Below the pieces are notes generated by a model, which saw only the letters and a list, made by a program, of their open reading frames with translations, made no database searches and was not told where the DNA came from. Below, piece by piece: positions 27,801 through 39,392 of a DNA stretch of 64,000 nt. The position numbers and the translations under genes were made by a program. Position 1 is the first letter of the stretch. Each line of letters starts with the position of its first letter. This DNA comes from Pseudomonadota bacterium (GTDB taxonomy: Bacteria > Pseudomonadota > Gammaproteobacteria > Pseudomonadales > Pseudohongiellaceae): assembly GCA_027592275.1 (NCBI GenBank), contig JAQCKF010000002.1, positions 1 through 64,000 of the forward strand. The letters are read 5' to 3'.

Positions 27801-28470
27801 TCTAAGGCCGGAGCGAGGGCCCCAGACTATCGCTGGTGTATTGCATAGCATACGTACTATGAAGAACAAGGCAGGGGATACCATAGCATTCCTAGTATTG
27901 GACGATAGTTCAGCGCGCTTTGAATTTTCTTTGTTCGCAAAAGAATATGAGAAGTACAGAGAAACGCTGCACAAAGATGTGATTATGGTGGTGGAATGCG
28001 CCGTAAGCATTGATGACTATAGCGGTGGTATGCGCGGCCGCGGCAAGAGCGTAATGACATTGTCACAGGCGCGTAAACGCAATGCACACCGGGTGGCATT
28101 GAATCTTGAATCGGAGTCGCTGAGCAGCGATTTCTGCGAGCATCTCGCGCGCATCCTCGAGCCTTACCGTAAACCGGTCGAGGTTTTAGAAGTAGAGGGT
28201 GTGGCAGTTGCCAACGGTTCGGAGGGTAGTTCTGCTGCGGGCATTAGTACTCGTCATCAGCATGCTGGACAGTTCCCGCCCAATGGCCATGCGGTCTGGG
28301 GGGCGGCAGACGAGGGGGAGGGCTGTCAGGTCATGGTGCGCTATCAGCGCGCTGACTCCATGGGGTGTATAATGCTTGGTCAAGAGTGGGTCGTGTCACC
28401 TGCCGATGACCTGATTCAGCGTCTGCGGCTGGAGTACGGTAAAGATAAAGTAGTGTTAAGTTACAAATAG
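24838..28470 (+). CDS. dnaE: DNA polymerase III alpha subunit DnaE
   Basis: DnaE is the replicative polymerase catalytic subunit. Order of domains: PHP domain from residue 10 (FVHLRLHTEFSINDG), polymerase core with GPGRGSGAGSIVAYSL and catalytic MPDFDVDFCIEGRD, fingers with FRPGPLQSGM, HhH motif, OB fold near residue 1000 (QTIAGVLHSIRTMKNKAGD), and the C-terminal tau-binding domain. At 1210 residues it is about 50 longer than E. coli DnaE (1160); most of the excess is a Gly/Ala/Ser/His-rich insertion at about residues 1114-1162. Followed by accA after about 40 bases. Confidence 0.97.
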   Translation: MSENLPNPPFVHLRLHTEFSINDGIVTIKPLIARLRKLSMPAVAITDLANMFSLIKFYTASLKAGIKPVCGCDVLVESDDGSKQTRLVLLVKSEVGYLSLTKLISELYTENPSQSEPSVYKSQLAGRVDGLIALSGAQNSDIGLALLAGEKDLAKELLAEWELLFPQSFYLELQRVGKAEEEDYIDAAVALAIETNSPVVATNDVRFIDQDDFDAHEVRVCINERRTLDDSRRPRNYTDQQYLKTRDEMGELFSDIPEALENSWEIVKRCNLSLVLNKPCLPNYPVPEGMDMEQYFSELSSDGLIQRLRSLYGDDYETKDVEKPYWERLKFELGVINQMGFAGYFLIVMEFIQWSKDNDIPVGPGRGSGAGSIVAYSLRITDLDPLKYDLLFERFLNPERVSMPDFDVDFCIEGRDRVIAHVAELYGKDAVSQIITFGTMAAKAVVRDVARVQGKPYMLADKLSKLIPFEPGITLKKAFEVEPLLGEFVDSDEDAQEIMEMAYKLEGITRNVGKHAGGVVIAPTKLTDFTPLYCDESGQGLVTQFDKNDVETAGLVKFDFLGLRTLTIIDCAVKMINARAAEGEPLVDISKLLLTDERVYRLLQQGKTTAIFQLESRGMKDLIKRQVPGSFEDIIALVALFRPGPLQSGMVDDFIDRKHGSTQVVYPHAELEPVLGNTYGVILYQEQVMQIAQVLANYSLAGADILRKAMSKKNPEVMAKQRSLFQAGAEARGIDADLAASIFDLMEKFAGYGFNKSHSAAYALVSYQTAWLKTHHPACFMAAVLTAEMQNTDKIVTLIDECRSMQLVIVPPDINRGQFNFTVNEKEEIVYGLGAIKGLGEGPVGSILAAREAGPFMNLLDICQRVDTQNVNKRTMEALVRSGAMDNMVEGDLDYARALLSALLPQAMQAAEQSSRNQASGVEDMFGEIAPAGTEDADLSASNITVRAWAEQHRLKVEKDTLGLWLSGHPIDEFLDELSHITKNRLVNLRPERGPQTIAGVLHSIRTMKNKAGDTIAFLVLDDSSARFEFSLFAKEYEKYRETLHKDVIMVVECAVSIDDYSGGMRGRGKSVMTLSQARKRNAHRVALNLESESLSSDFCEHLARILEPYRKPVEVLEVEGVAVANGSEGSSAAGISTRHQHAGQFPPNGHAVWGAADEGEGCQVMVRYQRADSMGCIMLGQEWVVSPADDLIQRLRLEYGKDKVVLSYK

Positions 28471-28512
28471 ACAGAATTGACAATCAAACTAGCAGGAAAA
28501 GTTGAGTGCAGT

Positions 28513-29466
28513 ATGGATCCTAATTATCTCGAATTTGAACAACCCATTGCGGAATTAGAAGCCAAGATCAGTGAGCTGAGATTGGTGGGCAGTGACAATG
28601 AGCTGAATATCGGCGAAGAAATTCAGAACCTCAAAAATAAGAGCACGAAGCTCACTGAGAAAATATACTCGAACCTCTCTTCGTGGCAAATCTCCCAGGT
28701 TGCCCGGCATCCCCTGCGACCGTATACGCTCGATTATCTCGAGCACATCTTCACAGACTTCGATGAGTTGCATGGTGATCGTCTCTTCGCCGACGATCAG
28801 GCTCTAATCGGTGGGTTGGCAAAGATAGATGGTCGTCCGGTTGTCGTGATCGGTCATCAGAAGGGTAGAGGAACAAAAGAAAAAGTTAGACATAATTTTG
28901 GCATGCCTAGGCCGGAAGGTTATAGAAAGGCTAGGCGACTGGTGCTTCTCGCAGAGCAATACAGGCTTCCTGTATTGAGTTTTATAGATACACCTGGCGC
29001 TTACCCGGGAATGGATTCGGAAGAGCGTGGAATTAACGAAGCAATCGCCGTGAATATGGCGATAATGTCACACGTAAGGACGCCACTTATTGCGACAGTT
29101 ACCGGTGAGGCAAACTCTGGTGGGGCTATCGCAATCGGCGTCTCTGATCAGCTTAATATGCTGCAATATTCGACTTATACTGTTATCACTCCCGAGGGCT
29201 GTGCGACAATTCTGTGGAAATCTTCTGATCATGCGGCAGCTGCTGCAGAAGCTATGGGTGTGACTTCTAAGCGATTAGAAGAGCTAGGTATAGTCGATCA
29301 CACAATACCGGAGCCACTAGGCGGTGCGCATAGAGACGTAGCTGCCACAGCAGCAAGTATCAAAGCTGCGCTAATCGAACAGCTAGATCGCCTGACGGCA
29401 TTGGACCTCGACGAGCTGGTAGAGCGTCGCTATAAGCGATTGATGAGCTACGGTATATCTAGCTAG
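28513..29466 (+). CDS. accA: Acetyl-CoA carboxylase carboxyltransferase subunit alpha
   Basis: AccA with AccD transfers carboxyl from biotin to acetyl-CoA, making malonyl-CoA. The product (317 residues) matches the Pseudomonas protein from its first residues [20 protein letters not shown] therefore use ATG 28513, not the upstream 28477. Clear motifs are [38 protein letters not shown] and [13 protein letters not shown]. The oxyanion-loop motif usually reads EGGSGGALAIG; here it is [11 protein letters not shown]. It sits in the usual dnaE-accA-tilS order. Confidence 0.96.
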   Translation: MDPNYLEFEQPIAELEAKISELRLVGSDNELNIGEEIQNLKNKSTKLTEKIYSNLSSWQISQVARHPLRPYTLDYLEHIFTDFDELHGDRLFADDQALIGGLAKIDGRPVVVIGHQKGRGTKEKVRHNFGMPRPEGYRKARRLVLLAEQYRLPVLSFIDTPGAYPGMDSEERGINEAIAVNMAIMSHVRTPLIATVTGEANSGGAIAIGVSDQLNMLQYSTYTVITPEGCATILWKSSDHAAAAAEAMGVTSKRLEELGIVDHTIPEPLGGAHRDVAATAASIKAALIEQLDRLTALDLDELVERRYKRLMSYGISS

Positions 29467-29526
29467 TGCGAAGATAAGAAAATCGCAATCACTGCCGAGG
29501 GAGGCGCAGTTCCTCCCCTATTTTGA

Positions 29527-30918
29527 ATGGACCAAACCCTAGCGCTGCTGCGCCTACAGGCCATGGATAATTCTCCGCAAGTACTTCACGACAAATTAGA
29601 AACAGCTCTGGCTGAGCTAACCTCTGCGCGTAAATTCCTAATCGGGTTGAGCGGTGGCTTGGACTCTGTCGTACTCCTGCACGCCATGGTTAGACTGCGC
29701 AAGCACTGCGGCGGCGCTTTTCAGTTGCGTGCACTGCATATCAACCATCAACTTCAGGATCAGGCACCCAGCTGGGAACAGCACTGCCAACGCCAGTGTG
29801 CAGTGCTCGGTGTAGAATTCATTAGCGCTCGGGTGGAGATATCCGGCAGTACTGGCATCGAGAACGCGGCCAGACAGGCGCGGTATCGCGAATTCGAGGC
29901 TGAATTGTTGCCAGACGAGGAGTTGCTACTGGCTCACCACCGCGACGATCAGATGGAAACCCTGCTGCTGCGCCTGATTCGCGGCTCTGGGAGTCGCGGG
30001 CTCAGCGGTATTCCGCGTAGCCGCGTGTTGGGAGCGAACAGGCTACTGCGCCCGTTGTTAGATATCGATCGAGAAGAGCTACAAAACTACGCTGAATCTG
30101 AGCAGCTTACCTGGGTCGAGGATCACTCGAACAAGGATGAAGGCTTCGATAGAAATTATTGTCGTCATTCTCTACTGCCACTTATCGAGGCGCGTTGGCC
30201 AGAGTATAGACAGAGTTGGTCGAAGTCGGCAGTGCTCGCTAGCGAGAGCGAGGGACTGCTTCAGGAACTAGCTGCGATAGACTTAGTCCAGATAGCGACG
30301 GAATCGAAATCAATTGTCAGCAGGGAAAAACTGTTAGCGCTCGCGGAGCCAAGGCGGCGCAATGTGCTGCGTCATTGGCTTGCAAACTTAGGCGCAAAGG
30401 AGCTGGGTTGGAATCAGCTGCAGCAGCTAAGCAAGGAGGTCTTGCCCGGTGCTAGCGCTCAATTTATAGCAGAGGATTTTCAGGTCTTTTGCTTTCGCGA
30501 AAGTGTGTATGTATTGGACTCTGCGGAGCTCGAGCGAGATTTAGAGTCAATCGATTTAGCGGCTAGGCGGGGATTGCCAGTCGCGGGGGAAGTCAAGCTG
30601 CCAGGCAATGGCCGACTTCAAATTCGCGCGAAGCAGGGCGAGGGGATCTGTGCAGACAAGCTCAGCAACTTGTCGATCCGCTATAGGCGCGGTGGCGAAA
30701 CTTGTCGTCTCGCTGGACGGCCTAGCAAGACGCTGAAAAAAATTCTTTCCGAAAGCGAAGTCCCACCGTGGTTGAGAAGCCGCATTCCTTTGCTTTATGA
30801 CGGTGAAGAACTGTCCTATATTCCGGGTGTAGGAGTCAGTGAGGAGCTTGCAGCGAAGGGCGCCCAGCCTGGCTGCATTATCGAATGGGAGTCGCCCAAC
30901 CTTACGCTACTCACTTGA
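29527..30918 (+). CDS. tilS: tRNA(Ile)-lysidine synthetase TilS
   Basis: TilS makes lysidine at C34 of tRNA-Ile(CAU), allowing AUA decoding; it is essential. The N-terminal PP-loop ATP motif is LIGLSGGLDSVVLLHAM (about residues 38-54), followed by ALHINHQL and LAHHRDDQMETLLLRLIRGSG. A central substrate-binding domain and the C-terminal TilS domain (SIRYRRGGETCRL) complete it. 463 residues is typical. The ATG at 29527 is used; ATG 29563 is a possible shorter start. Confidence 0.95.
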   Translation: MDQTLALLRLQAMDNSPQVLHDKLETALAELTSARKFLIGLSGGLDSVVLLHAMVRLRKHCGGAFQLRALHINHQLQDQAPSWEQHCQRQCAVLGVEFISARVEISGSTGIENAARQARYREFEAELLPDEELLLAHHRDDQMETLLLRLIRGSGSRGLSGIPRSRVLGANRLLRPLLDIDREELQNYAESEQLTWVEDHSNKDEGFDRNYCRHSLLPLIEARWPEYRQSWSKSAVLASESEGLLQELAAIDLVQIATESKSIVSREKLLALAEPRRRNVLRHWLANLGAKELGWNQLQQLSKEVLPGASAQFIAEDFQVFCFRESVYVLDSAELERDLESIDLAARRGLPVAGEVKLPGNGRLQIRAKQGEGICADKLSNLSIRYRRGGETCRLAGRPSKTLKKILSESEVPPWLRSRIPLLYDGEELSYIPGVGVSEELAAKGAQPGCIIEWESPNLTLLT

Positions 30919-30971
30919 ATTGAGGCTACGCGCTCGGGTGCATTTTGGCCTTCTAGTTTAGCCCAGAGTAA

Positions 30972-32753
<1,782 letters not shown>

Positions 32754-32783
32754 GCGCTGGGGAAAAGGATCCGGTAGCTATTC

Positions 32784-33629
32784 ATGACAGCAAAGCAAAT
32801 TAAGCTTGGGAATTTCACTATTGCCAACGATCAGCCCTTTGTCCTGTTCGCAGGGATGAACATACTGGAATCCAGAGACTTGGCTATGACAGTGGCCGAG
32901 CAGTTCCATCGAGTCACTGGCGAGCTCAATATTCCCTACGTATTCAAGGCCTCATTCGACAAGGCAAATCGTTCTTCCAAAGATTCTTATCGCGGGCCGG
33001 GTCTGGATGAAGGGTTAAAGATACTCTCCGAGATCAAAGAGCAATTTGGTGTTCCCGTGATCACCGACGTGCATGAGGTATCTCAAGTCGGGCCAGCATC
33101 TGAGGTGGCAGATATTCTGCAGTTGCCTGCGTTCCTGTCTAGGCAGACGGACCTTGTTGTCGCCATGGCCGAAAGCGGCGCGATCATCAATATCAAGAAG
33201 GCGCAGTTTCTGGCGCCGCAGGAAATGGGCCATATCCTTAAGAAATTTGAGTCGGCAGGTAATGAGCGGCTGATTCTCTGCGAGCGCGGCAGCAGCTTTG
33301 GCTACAACAACCTGGTCGTCGACATGCTGGGTTTCACAATAATGAAACAATTTGGTAGTCCGCTGATGTTCGATGCGACGCATGCCCTGCAGAAGCCTGG
33401 CGGCCTCGCTAATGCGGCTGGTGGGCGTCGAGGTGATGTCACTGCGCTGTCTCGTGCTGGCTTGTCTCAGGGTATAGCGGGGCTGTTCATCGAGGCACAC
33501 CCTGATCCAGACAAAGCGTTATGCGATGGGCCTTGTGCGTTGAGGTTAGAAGCTGTTCGGCCCTTCTTGCAGCAGATGCGCGAGCTCGATGCTCTGATCA
33601 AGTCACTGCCCGCGCTGGATACAGCATAG
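32784..33629 (+). CDS. kdsA: 3-deoxy-8-phosphooctulonate synthase KdsA
   Basis: KdsA joins PEP and arabinose 5-phosphate to give Kdo 8-phosphate for the LPS inner core. The 281-residue TIM-barrel product shows family segments such as [38 protein letters not shown] and [16 protein letters not shown]. The pyrG-kdsA-eno order is the conserved one. ATG 32784 lies behind a GGGAAAAGGA ribosome site. Confidence 0.97.
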   Translation: MTAKQIKLGNFTIANDQPFVLFAGMNILESRDLAMTVAEQFHRVTGELNIPYVFKASFDKANRSSKDSYRGPGLDEGLKILSEIKEQFGVPVITDVHEVSQVGPASEVADILQLPAFLSRQTDLVVAMAESGAIINIKKAQFLAPQEMGHILKKFESAGNERLILCERGSSFGYNNLVVDMLGFTIMKQFGSPLMFDATHALQKPGGLANAAGGRRGDVTALSRAGLSQGIAGLFIEAHPDPDKALCDGPCALRLEAVRPFLQQMRELDALIKSLPALDTA

Positions 33630-33678
33630 AATTTCAGGCGTTTTAGTCTTAATATTTTGAATTAAATAATACTAATAA

Positions 33679-34986
<1,308 letters not shown>

Positions 34987-35028
34987 ATAGGAAAGAGTTA
35001 AATGGGGTCTGTCCACTAAGTAAGGCTT

Positions 35029-35301
35029 ATGAAAATAATATTCGGATTTATTGGGTTCGCTTTTATCACTCTGCAATACCAGCTTTGGTTGGGTGAGGAT
35101 AGCGTGCGCACGCTGAATATGCTGGAGTTGGAAGTCGAAGCGCAGCGAGCGAACAATGAAGGGTTAGAGCAGCGCAACCGCTTGGTTGAGATCGAAGTAC
35201 TTGATCTGAAGAATGGGCTTGAGGCTGTAGAAGAACGGGCGCGCTCTGAACTTGGCATGATCGAGAAGGGCGAAACATTTTATTTGCTTGTGCCGAAATA
35301 A
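35029..35301 (+). CDS. ftsB: Cell division protein FtsB
   Basis: FtsB is a bitopic septal protein that joins FtsL and FtsQ and helps activate FtsWI. The 90-residue product has one N-terminal membrane helix (about residues 4-20), a leucine-rich coiled coil (about 28-70) and the end motif ARSELGMIEKGETFYLLV. Its location between eno and ispD is the conserved one. It is flanked on both sides by short GGGGTCTG-containing spacers. Confidence 0.93.
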   Translation: MKIIFGFIGFAFITLQYQLWLGEDSVRTLNMLELEVEAQRANNEGLEQRNRLVEIEVLDLKNGLEAVEERARSELGMIEKGETFYLLVPK

Positions 35302-35332
35302 CCGGGGTCTGCCCCCTACAGAAGACACGACT

Positions 35333-36052
35333 ATGACAATATGGGCTATCTTGCCGGCCGCAGGCATTGGTCGTCGCATGGGATCTACAATCCCCAAGCA
35401 ATATCTCACCATAGATGGAGTTCCATTGATTTTGCATTCGTTGCGCCGGCTGAGTGCAGTGAGCGAGATTCAAAAAATTATCGTTGTGATTCATCCCGAG
35501 GATAATCGTTGGGCCAAACTGCAGGAATCAATCGTTGAAGAGTTCGAAAACCGAATCATAACTGTTATGGGTGGAGACGAGCGCTACCAATCAGTTCTAA
35601 ATGGTCTCACTGCGGTGACAGAGCTTGCCGCTAGCGATGATTGGGTATTAGTACACGATGCGGTTAGACCTTGTATTCGTACTTCCGACATAGAAAACCT
35701 GATTTCAAAAGTTTCACTTCACCCCGTAGGCGGGTTGTTAGGTTCTGCCGTAGACAATACTCTTAAAAAAGTTGGGGCAGACCTGAGTGTTATAGAAACT
35801 GTCGACAGAGAGTCGTATTGGAATGCACTTACGCCGCAGATGTTTCGCTTCGCTGCGCTAAAAGAGTCTATAGAGGCAGTGGTAGCCAGCGGTGAGCAGG
35901 TGACCGATGAGGCGGCGGCGATGGAAGTGGCAGGTTTTAAGCCTATAATGATTGCAGGTCACAAGGACAACATCAAAATAACTGTTGAGTCGGATTTGGT
36001 CTTGGCAAGTCAAATCCTAAAAAACCAGGCGAGTGACAATGAATCCAAATAA
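35333..36052 (+). CDS. ispD: 2-C-methyl-D-erythritol 4-phosphate cytidylyltransferase IspD
   Basis: IspD adds CMP to MEP in the isoprenoid pathway. The nucleotide-binding start ILPAAGIGRRMGSTIPKQYL is at residues 5-24, and VHDAVRPC and the late TDEAAAME motifs are present. ATG 35333 is used because the conserved N-terminus starts there; an upstream extension to 35288 overlaps ftsB without support. 239 residues is typical. It overlaps ispF by 14 bases. Confidence 0.95.
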   Translation: MTIWAILPAAGIGRRMGSTIPKQYLTIDGVPLILHSLRRLSAVSEIQKIIVVIHPEDNRWAKLQESIVEEFENRIITVMGGDERYQSVLNGLTAVTELAASDDWVLVHDAVRPCIRTSDIENLISKVSLHPVGGLLGSAVDNTLKKVGADLSVIETVDRESYWNALTPQMFRFAALKESIEAVVASGEQVTDEAAAMEVAGFKPIMIAGHKDNIKITVESDLVLASQILKNQASDNESK

Positions 36053-36542
36053 CATGCGTATTGGACATGGCTATGACGTGCATCGTTTTGAGTCTGCGTA
36101 CGTAGAAGCGAAGCCGCTTACCTTAGCGGGCGTCGTGCTAGCGGACAAAATAAGTCTAGTTGCGCATTCAGATGGTGACGTGATTCTGCATGCAATCTGC
36201 GACGCGATTCTCGGTGCGTTAGGCGAGGGAGACATAGGGCAGCACTTTCCAGATACAGACCCTAAATTTGCCGGAGCGGCGAGTGCTGATATGGTACAGC
36301 AGGTGCTAATAATGATGGACGCACGGCAACTCTATCTAGTGAACGTTGATATCACAGTGATCGCAGAAGTACCGAAATTGACTCCACATCGCGTCAACAT
36401 GATTTCCAGTCTGGCTAACTTGCTAGAATTACCGGAGCAGCGGGTCAACTTAAAAGCGACCACTACTGAAGGCTTAGGGGCCATTGGCCGGAAAGAGGGC
36501 ATAGCATGTGCCGCAGTGGTCCTGCTTGCTGGCAATGCCTGA
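36039..36542 (+). CDS. ispF: 2-C-methyl-D-erythritol 2,4-cyclodiphosphate synthase IspF
   Basis: IspF closes the cyclodiphosphate ring in the MEP pathway. The zinc ligands are in GYDVHRFE and the later His in LVAHSDGDVILHA; the C-terminal substrate region TTEGLGAIGRKEGIA is intact. I chose ATG 36039, which has an AGGCGAG ribosome site inside the end of ispD; ATG 36054 (MRIGHGYDVH) is the shorter family-like start. The last bases overlap truD. Confidence 0.95.
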   Translation: MNPNNMRIGHGYDVHRFESAYVEAKPLTLAGVVLADKISLVAHSDGDVILHAICDAILGALGEGDIGQHFPDTDPKFAGAASADMVQQVLIMMDARQLYLVNVDITVIAEVPKLTPHRVNMISSLANLLELPEQRVNLKATTTEGLGAIGRKEGIACAAVVLLAGNA

Positions 36543-37707
36543 TAACTTTCCTAACCAGCCTGCAAGTCCTGCTGCTGAGATATTCAGTAGTCTCGACACT
36601 CTAGCCTTCGCGAATGGTAAGCCAAAATTGGCAGCAACCCTCAAACAGGAATTCACCGATTTTTGTGTCGATGAGCAGCTCGGCTTTACATTCACCGAGA
36701 AAGGCGAACATGCCTATCTTTTGATCGAGAAGATCGATCGATCCACCATCGATGTGGCAAAAAAACTGAGTGAGGTAACCGGCGTTCATGGCTCGGATAT
36801 AGGCTATTCCGGCATGAAAGACCGTCGCGCCGAGACGCGCCAATGGTTCAGCATAAAGTTGCCAGCAGGCAGGGAGTCTGAGCTTACGGCTTGCGAAAGT
36901 GACTCTCTGCGCATAGTTGAGACACATAGAAATTCACGCAAACTCAAGATCGGTAGCCATCGTGCTAACCACTTTAGAGTATTGCTGCGAGATTGTGATG
37001 GTTCAAGAGACGAGTTCGAGGAAAGATTGGCACAAATTGAAGCCGGCGGCTTGCCAAATTACTTCGGTTCGCAGCGCTTCGGCAGAGGCTTAAGCAATCT
37101 CACTCAGGTCCAGGCCTGGATGAGTGCCGCTTTGGATGTGGATTCGGGCAGCGCCATTGGTGCCGCTGCCGCTGCGATTCCGAAGCAGCGATTCAAGCGC
37201 AGCATGCTGCTCTCAGCCGCTAGGTCCTATTTATTCAATCAGTTGTTATCGCGAAGGTTGGAGCTAGGCAATTGGAACGGCTATATAACGGGTGATGTGT
37301 TGAATTTGGCGGGGACAGACCGTTCATTCGCGCTAGCGACAGGGGTTGAATGGGATTCGATTCTGCAGCAAAGGCTAGAAGATTTTGATATTCATATCAC
37401 CGGCCCCCTACCCGGCGAGATTGATCCTAAAGATAAGTATGTAAGCTACGGCGAAGCTGCCGATATTGAAGAGGCAGTGTGTAAACAATTTACTACGCTG
37501 CTGGCAGGTTTGCGGCATTTTGGTCTGAAGACAGCACGCCGACCGCTGCGCTTTCGACCCATCGATCTTAAGTGGGAATGGCAACAAAGCGAACACACGG
37601 ATGGGGCTAGCGACTTGCTGCTGGACTTCTCTCTGGGGAAGGGAGCCTACGCCACAAGTCTGCTCAGAGAACTCTGCGTGACTCGAGAGCCTGGCCGGTA
37701 CCGGTAA
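36535..37707 (+). CDS. truD: tRNA pseudouridine(13) synthase TruD
   Basis: TruD isomerises U13 in tRNA-Glu. The catalytic Asp lies in [17 protein letters not shown], and the insert domain and [12 protein letters not shown] motif (substrate contact) follow; [16 protein letters not shown] is also a family segment. 390 residues from ATG 36535. It starts inside the end of ispF. In the usual order surE comes next; here pcm follows directly, 41 bases downstream. Confidence 0.95.
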   Translation: MPDNFPNQPASPAAEIFSSLDTLAFANGKPKLAATLKQEFTDFCVDEQLGFTFTEKGEHAYLLIEKIDRSTIDVAKKLSEVTGVHGSDIGYSGMKDRRAETRQWFSIKLPAGRESELTACESDSLRIVETHRNSRKLKIGSHRANHFRVLLRDCDGSRDEFEERLAQIEAGGLPNYFGSQRFGRGLSNLTQVQAWMSAALDVDSGSAIGAAAAAIPKQRFKRSMLLSAARSYLFNQLLSRRLELGNWNGYITGDVLNLAGTDRSFALATGVEWDSILQQRLEDFDIHITGPLPGEIDPKDKYVSYGEAADIEEAVCKQFTTLLAGLRHFGLKTARRPLRFRPIDLKWEWQQSEHTDGASDLLLDFSLGKGAYATSLLRELCVTREPGRYR

Positions 37708-37747
37708 ATCGCCAGTTGATGAAAACATATTACAAAGGATATTTGCC

Positions 37748-38431
37748 TTGAGTAGCAGTGGAAGCGGTAAACCAAATCTAAGCGGCATTGGGATGACGTC
37801 TCAACGCACACGAGAACGACTACTGGGTAGATTGATCGACCAGGGAATCAGCAGCATGGAGGTGTTGGATGTTATCCGCTCCACGCCACGTCACATATTT
37901 CTTGACGAGGCGCTCTCCCACCGAGCCTATGAGGATGTGGCTCTGCCTATTGGTCACAACCAAACAATTTCGCAGCCTTATGTTGTCGCCAAGATGACGG
38001 AGGCTTTGTTGAAGAGCGGCCCGATAGACTCGGTGTTGGAAATAGGAACTGGGTGCGGATATCAGGCCGCCGTGATGGCGCAGTTGGCGAAGACTGTTTC
38101 CACCGTTGAGCGCATTAAGCCGCTGCTGGATCGCGCTAAGAAAAACCTTAAGTTGCTTAAGCTGCGTAATATTAATTACCGGCACGGAGATGGCAGCGCG
38201 GGTTGGGCGAACAATGGCCCTTATGATGCCATCATTACTACAGCCGCTCCGCAGCAGGTTCCGCGCGAGTTGTTTGAGCAGCTAAAAGACGGTGGGCGTT
38301 TGGTTATACCCGTAGGTGGCGACGATCAGCAGGAATTACAACTGATCACACGCCGGGGCAAAGACTTCACGGCTGAGGTGCTGGAAGCTGTGCGCTTCGT
38401 CCCACTTTTAGTTGGTCAACTACATCACTAA
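37748..38431 (+). CDS. pcm: Protein-L-isoaspartate O-methyltransferase
   Basis: Pcm repairs isoaspartyl residues in ageing proteins by SAM-dependent methylation. Motifs: RTPRHIF-type block ([19 protein letters not shown]), [20 protein letters not shown] and the SAM site [21 protein letters not shown] 37748 has an AAAGGA ribosome site and gives 227 residues; ATG 37793 ([10 protein letters not shown]) matches the Pseudomonas N-terminus and is an equal candidate. surE, the usual upstream partner, is missing. Confidence 0.94.
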   Translation: MSSSGSGKPNLSGIGMTSQRTRERLLGRLIDQGISSMEVLDVIRSTPRHIFLDEALSHRAYEDVALPIGHNQTISQPYVVAKMTEALLKSGPIDSVLEIGTGCGYQAAVMAQLAKTVSTVERIKPLLDRAKKNLKLLKLRNINYRHGDGSAGWANNGPYDAIITTAAPQQVPRELFEQLKDGGRLVIPVGGDDQQELQLITRRGKDFTAEVLEAVRFVPLLVGQLHH

Positions 38432-38470
38432 GAATTTGTGCATTCAAAACTATCCCTCAATGGCTTGATC

Positions 38471-39391
38471 ATGTCTGATAACTCAAGCACGCAGACGCAT
38501 AAAACCACCGGCTCATTAGAGACCCGTCGCGAAAAAGTGATGCTGTTCTTTAAGGGCATGGCAATGGGGCTCGGTGATTCCGTCCCCGGTATTTCCGGCG
38601 GTACTATTGCAGTCATTACGAAAATTTATGATCAGCTCGTGTTTTCTATTCGCGCCGTCGATCTGCGCGCGTGTGGACTTTTCTTTACCGGTCAATTCAA
38701 GGCGTTCTGGCAGCATATCAACGGAACGTTCTTGCTTATTCTCGCTTTGGGAATTCTGTGTGGGCTGTTGATCTCGGCAAATACAGTGCTATTCCTTCTA
38801 GAGAATTATTTTGTCCCGCTAATGGCGTTTTTTATCGGCATGGTTTTGGCGTCAAGTGCCTTGCTGCGAAATGAGTTTTCGTTTGGCGCTTGGCAAAACA
38901 TTCTCGCGCTGCTTCTCGGGTTGTTGTTGGCAGTGTCGATAGGGTTCATAAGCCCGCGTTCTGCAGAACTGTCGCTGATCTATGTTTTTTTTAGTGGCGC
39001 TATAGCGATTAGCGCGATGATATTGCCCGGTTTATCCGGCGCCTTTATTCTATTGTTGCTAGGCGTCTATGAATTTATTCTGGGCGCACTGCTTGGTTTT
39101 GATCTGCCTTACATCCTGGTCTTCATGCTTGGCTGTGGTGTCGGCCTGCTCGCGTTCTCCAGGGTATTGTCCTGGTTACTTCATAACCATCACCAGTTGA
39201 GCTACGGATTCATTACAGGGATGTTGCTAGGCTCGGTGTCTGCGCTGTGGCCTTGGCAGCAGGCAAAAGGGGGAGCAGAAGCAGGCTATACGATGCTCCT
39301 GCCAGCACTAGTGTGTCTTGTGTTGGGTGTTGCAATTGTTGTATTACTGCAAGTGGTATTTGCAACGAAGCCATCGGAAAGCGCTAACTAG
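38471..39391 (+). CDS. popT: DUF368 (PopT-type) undecaprenyl phosphate translocase-like membrane protein
   Basis: The product (306 residues from ATG 38471) is a polytopic membrane protein with about eight or more hydrophobic helices and the DUF368 opening KGMAMGLGDSVPGISGGTIA, repeated in diverged form as SAMILPGLSGAFILLLLG. DUF368 proteins were recently shown to act as PopT, flipping undecaprenyl phosphate back across the inner membrane. It lies between pcm and nlpD, a place that often holds no such gene; uppS and uppP in this window act on the same lipid. No clear ribosome site is seen, so the start is tentative. Confidence 0.85.
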   Translation: MSDNSSTQTHKTTGSLETRREKVMLFFKGMAMGLGDSVPGISGGTIAVITKIYDQLVFSIRAVDLRACGLFFTGQFKAFWQHINGTFLLILALGILCGLLISANTVLFLLENYFVPLMAFFIGMVLASSALLRNEFSFGAWQNILALLLGLLLAVSIGFISPRSAELSLIYVFFSGAIAISAMILPGLSGAFILLLLGVYEFILGALLGFDLPYILVFMLGCGVGLLAFSRVLSWLLHNHHQLSYGFITGMLLGSVSALWPWQQAKGGAEAGYTMLLPALVCLVLGVAIVVLLQVVFATKPSESAN

Positions 39392-39392
39392 T

